Shown here: piece by piece, positions 63,487 through 64,000 of the stretch | Layout of the letters: each line of letters starts with the position of its first letter | Position numbering within the stretch: the stretch's first letter is position 1 | From: Alteromonas sp047556435 | Lineage (GTDB): Bacteria > Pseudomonadota > Gammaproteobacteria > Enterobacterales > Alteromonadaceae | Reading direction: 5' to 3' | NCBI RefSeq assembly: GCF_047556435.1 | Contig: NZ_CP180210.1 | Span: forward strand, 868,001 to 932,000 | DNA: 64,000 nucleotides | Position numbers and translations under genes: made by a program | Notes under the pieces: generated by a model | The model's database searches: none | Seen by the model: the letters and a program-made list of their open reading frames with translations, nothing else | Told to the model about the DNA's origin: nothing

Positions 63487-63927
63487 TCAAGTGCCGGCGT
63501 TCTGACTGAACCCCTTTTCCGCCAGCCATGACAAGGCGCTCGCTTCGTCACTGAACACGCCAAGCGGTATGCCGACGTTCTTGTAAATTCGTTCAAATTG
63601 AGACTTAACTATGGCCTCTATGGTGGTTTGTCCGGTTACCAGAGCTCCCACAGCCATGCCATGCCGGGCCCGCCACGCAATCGATTTTTCCAGCTCCAGT
63701 TCGCCGTCCTTGGTAAGCAATGCCGAGCCGTGCAGAAAACCAAGAAACGCCCACTTTTGCTTACCCAAACCTGTAATGACATCAATCATATCGTTGGCAT
63801 AGCGCGCAATGGCAATTTTGTCGGCGATCCCTTCGGCCGATACCGCCACAATGTTTCCCAGCACAGCAATGGAATATTGACCGTACTTGCTTTTAAGCTG
63901 CGCGTTGGGATTTGTAAATATCTTCAT
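63487..63927 (-). CDS. Short STAS-like protein of unknown function
   Basis: A 146-residue soluble protein. The order strand (IAVLGNIVAVSAEG), helix (YANDMIDVITGLGK), strand (KWAFLGFLHGSALLT), helix with RARHGMAVGALVTGQ and a C-terminal IPLGVFSDEASALSWLAEKG resembles a STAS/SpoIIAA-like fold; the last segment is common in such families. It seems distantly related to the protein at 57374-57841. ATG at 63927, no clear binding site on the part seen. Convergent with the YebC-family gene. Function unknown. Confidence 0.7.
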   Translation of the reverse strand: MKIFTNPNAQLKSKYGQYSIAVLGNIVAVSAEGIADKIAIARYANDMIDVITGLGKQKWAFLGFLHGSALLTKDGELELEKSIAWRARHGMAVGALVTGQTTIEAIVKSQFERIYKNVGIPLGVFSDEASALSWLAEKGFSQNAGT

Positions 63928-64000
63928 TTAGAACTCGATGCAACTTATCTACAATGATGTTTATGCTACTACTTTGAAAACCCAGAGTAATAAGAATGAC

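Noticed and set aside
1..64000. CRISPR arrays, tRNA or rRNA genes, insertion sequences
   Set aside because: Looked for repeated spacer-like units, rRNA core sequences, CCA-ended cloverleafs and transposase motifs by eye; none convincing. A tRNA scan would be decisive.

Overview
The window looks like a chromosomal segment of a marine gammaproteobacterium of the Alteromonadales (Alteromonas-like). This is inferred from gene order and protein sequence, not from a database search. The evidence is a set of gammaproteobacterial housekeeping clusters in their classical order: lptD-surA-pdxA-rsmA-apaG-apaH; recO-pdxJ-acpS; rlmD-relA-mazG; rplM-rpsI with petABC and sspAB downstream; yrbG-kdsD-kdsC-lptCAB-rpoN-hpf-ptsN-rapZ-ptsO divergent from mlaFEDCB-ibaG-murA; and degS-degQ-zapG next to zapE. 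No rRNA, tRNA, CRISPR array or intact transposase was seen.

Layout. 1-7551: 5' part of a fadD-type acyl-CoA ligase, a small membrane protein, a secreted PQQ-type sugar dehydrogenase, acnB, a DUF192 protein and lysC. 7552-10643: an accessory patch that starts directly after the lysC stop codon. It holds a truncated, frameshifted RecD-like helicase tail, a G+C-rich LtrA-family membrane protein with a small coupled ORF, a fragment resembling an SMI1/KNR4 (SUKH) protein, inverted repeats and about 1.4 kb with no convincing gene. 10644-14769: signalling genes, namely a CHASE4-like/GGDEF diguanylate cyclase and a methyl-accepting chemotaxis protein. 15244-21852: the outer-membrane assembly and housekeeping cluster on the minus strand. 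22233-33295: a long plus-strand run (djlA, xerD, dsbC, recJ, recO, pdxJ, acpS, rlmD, relA, mazG). 33356-34246: an orphan periplasmic binding protein. 34510-39668: rplM-rpsI with a structured leader, the cytochrome bc1 complex and sspAB. 39977-43918: mgtE, an HTH regulator and a divergent set with a small secreted protein, a DUF2145 protein and a YiaA-like membrane protein. 43991-57116: the nitrogen-PTS/rpoN/Lpt/Kds genes facing the Mla lipid-transport genes and murA. 57374-63927: periplasmic proteases DegS and DegQ, ZapG, ZapE, a YebC-family regulator and two short proteins that look distantly related to each other.

How it works together. Much of the window serves the cell envelope: LPS transport (LptA, B, C, D), Kdo synthesis (KdsC, KdsD), lipid asymmetry (Mla), peptidoglycan (MurA), outer-membrane protein folding and quality control (SurA, DsbC, DegS, DegQ), with RpoN/PTS-Ntr/RapZ regulators embedded. 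A second theme is stringent and stationary-phase physiology (RelA, MazG, Hpf, SspAB).

The least explained parts are the accessory patch after lysC, the DUF2145 locus at 42327-43918 with a predicted secreted papain-like fold, and the pair of related short proteins at 57374 and 63487. I did not find a clear-cut new multi-gene system; these are the best leads.
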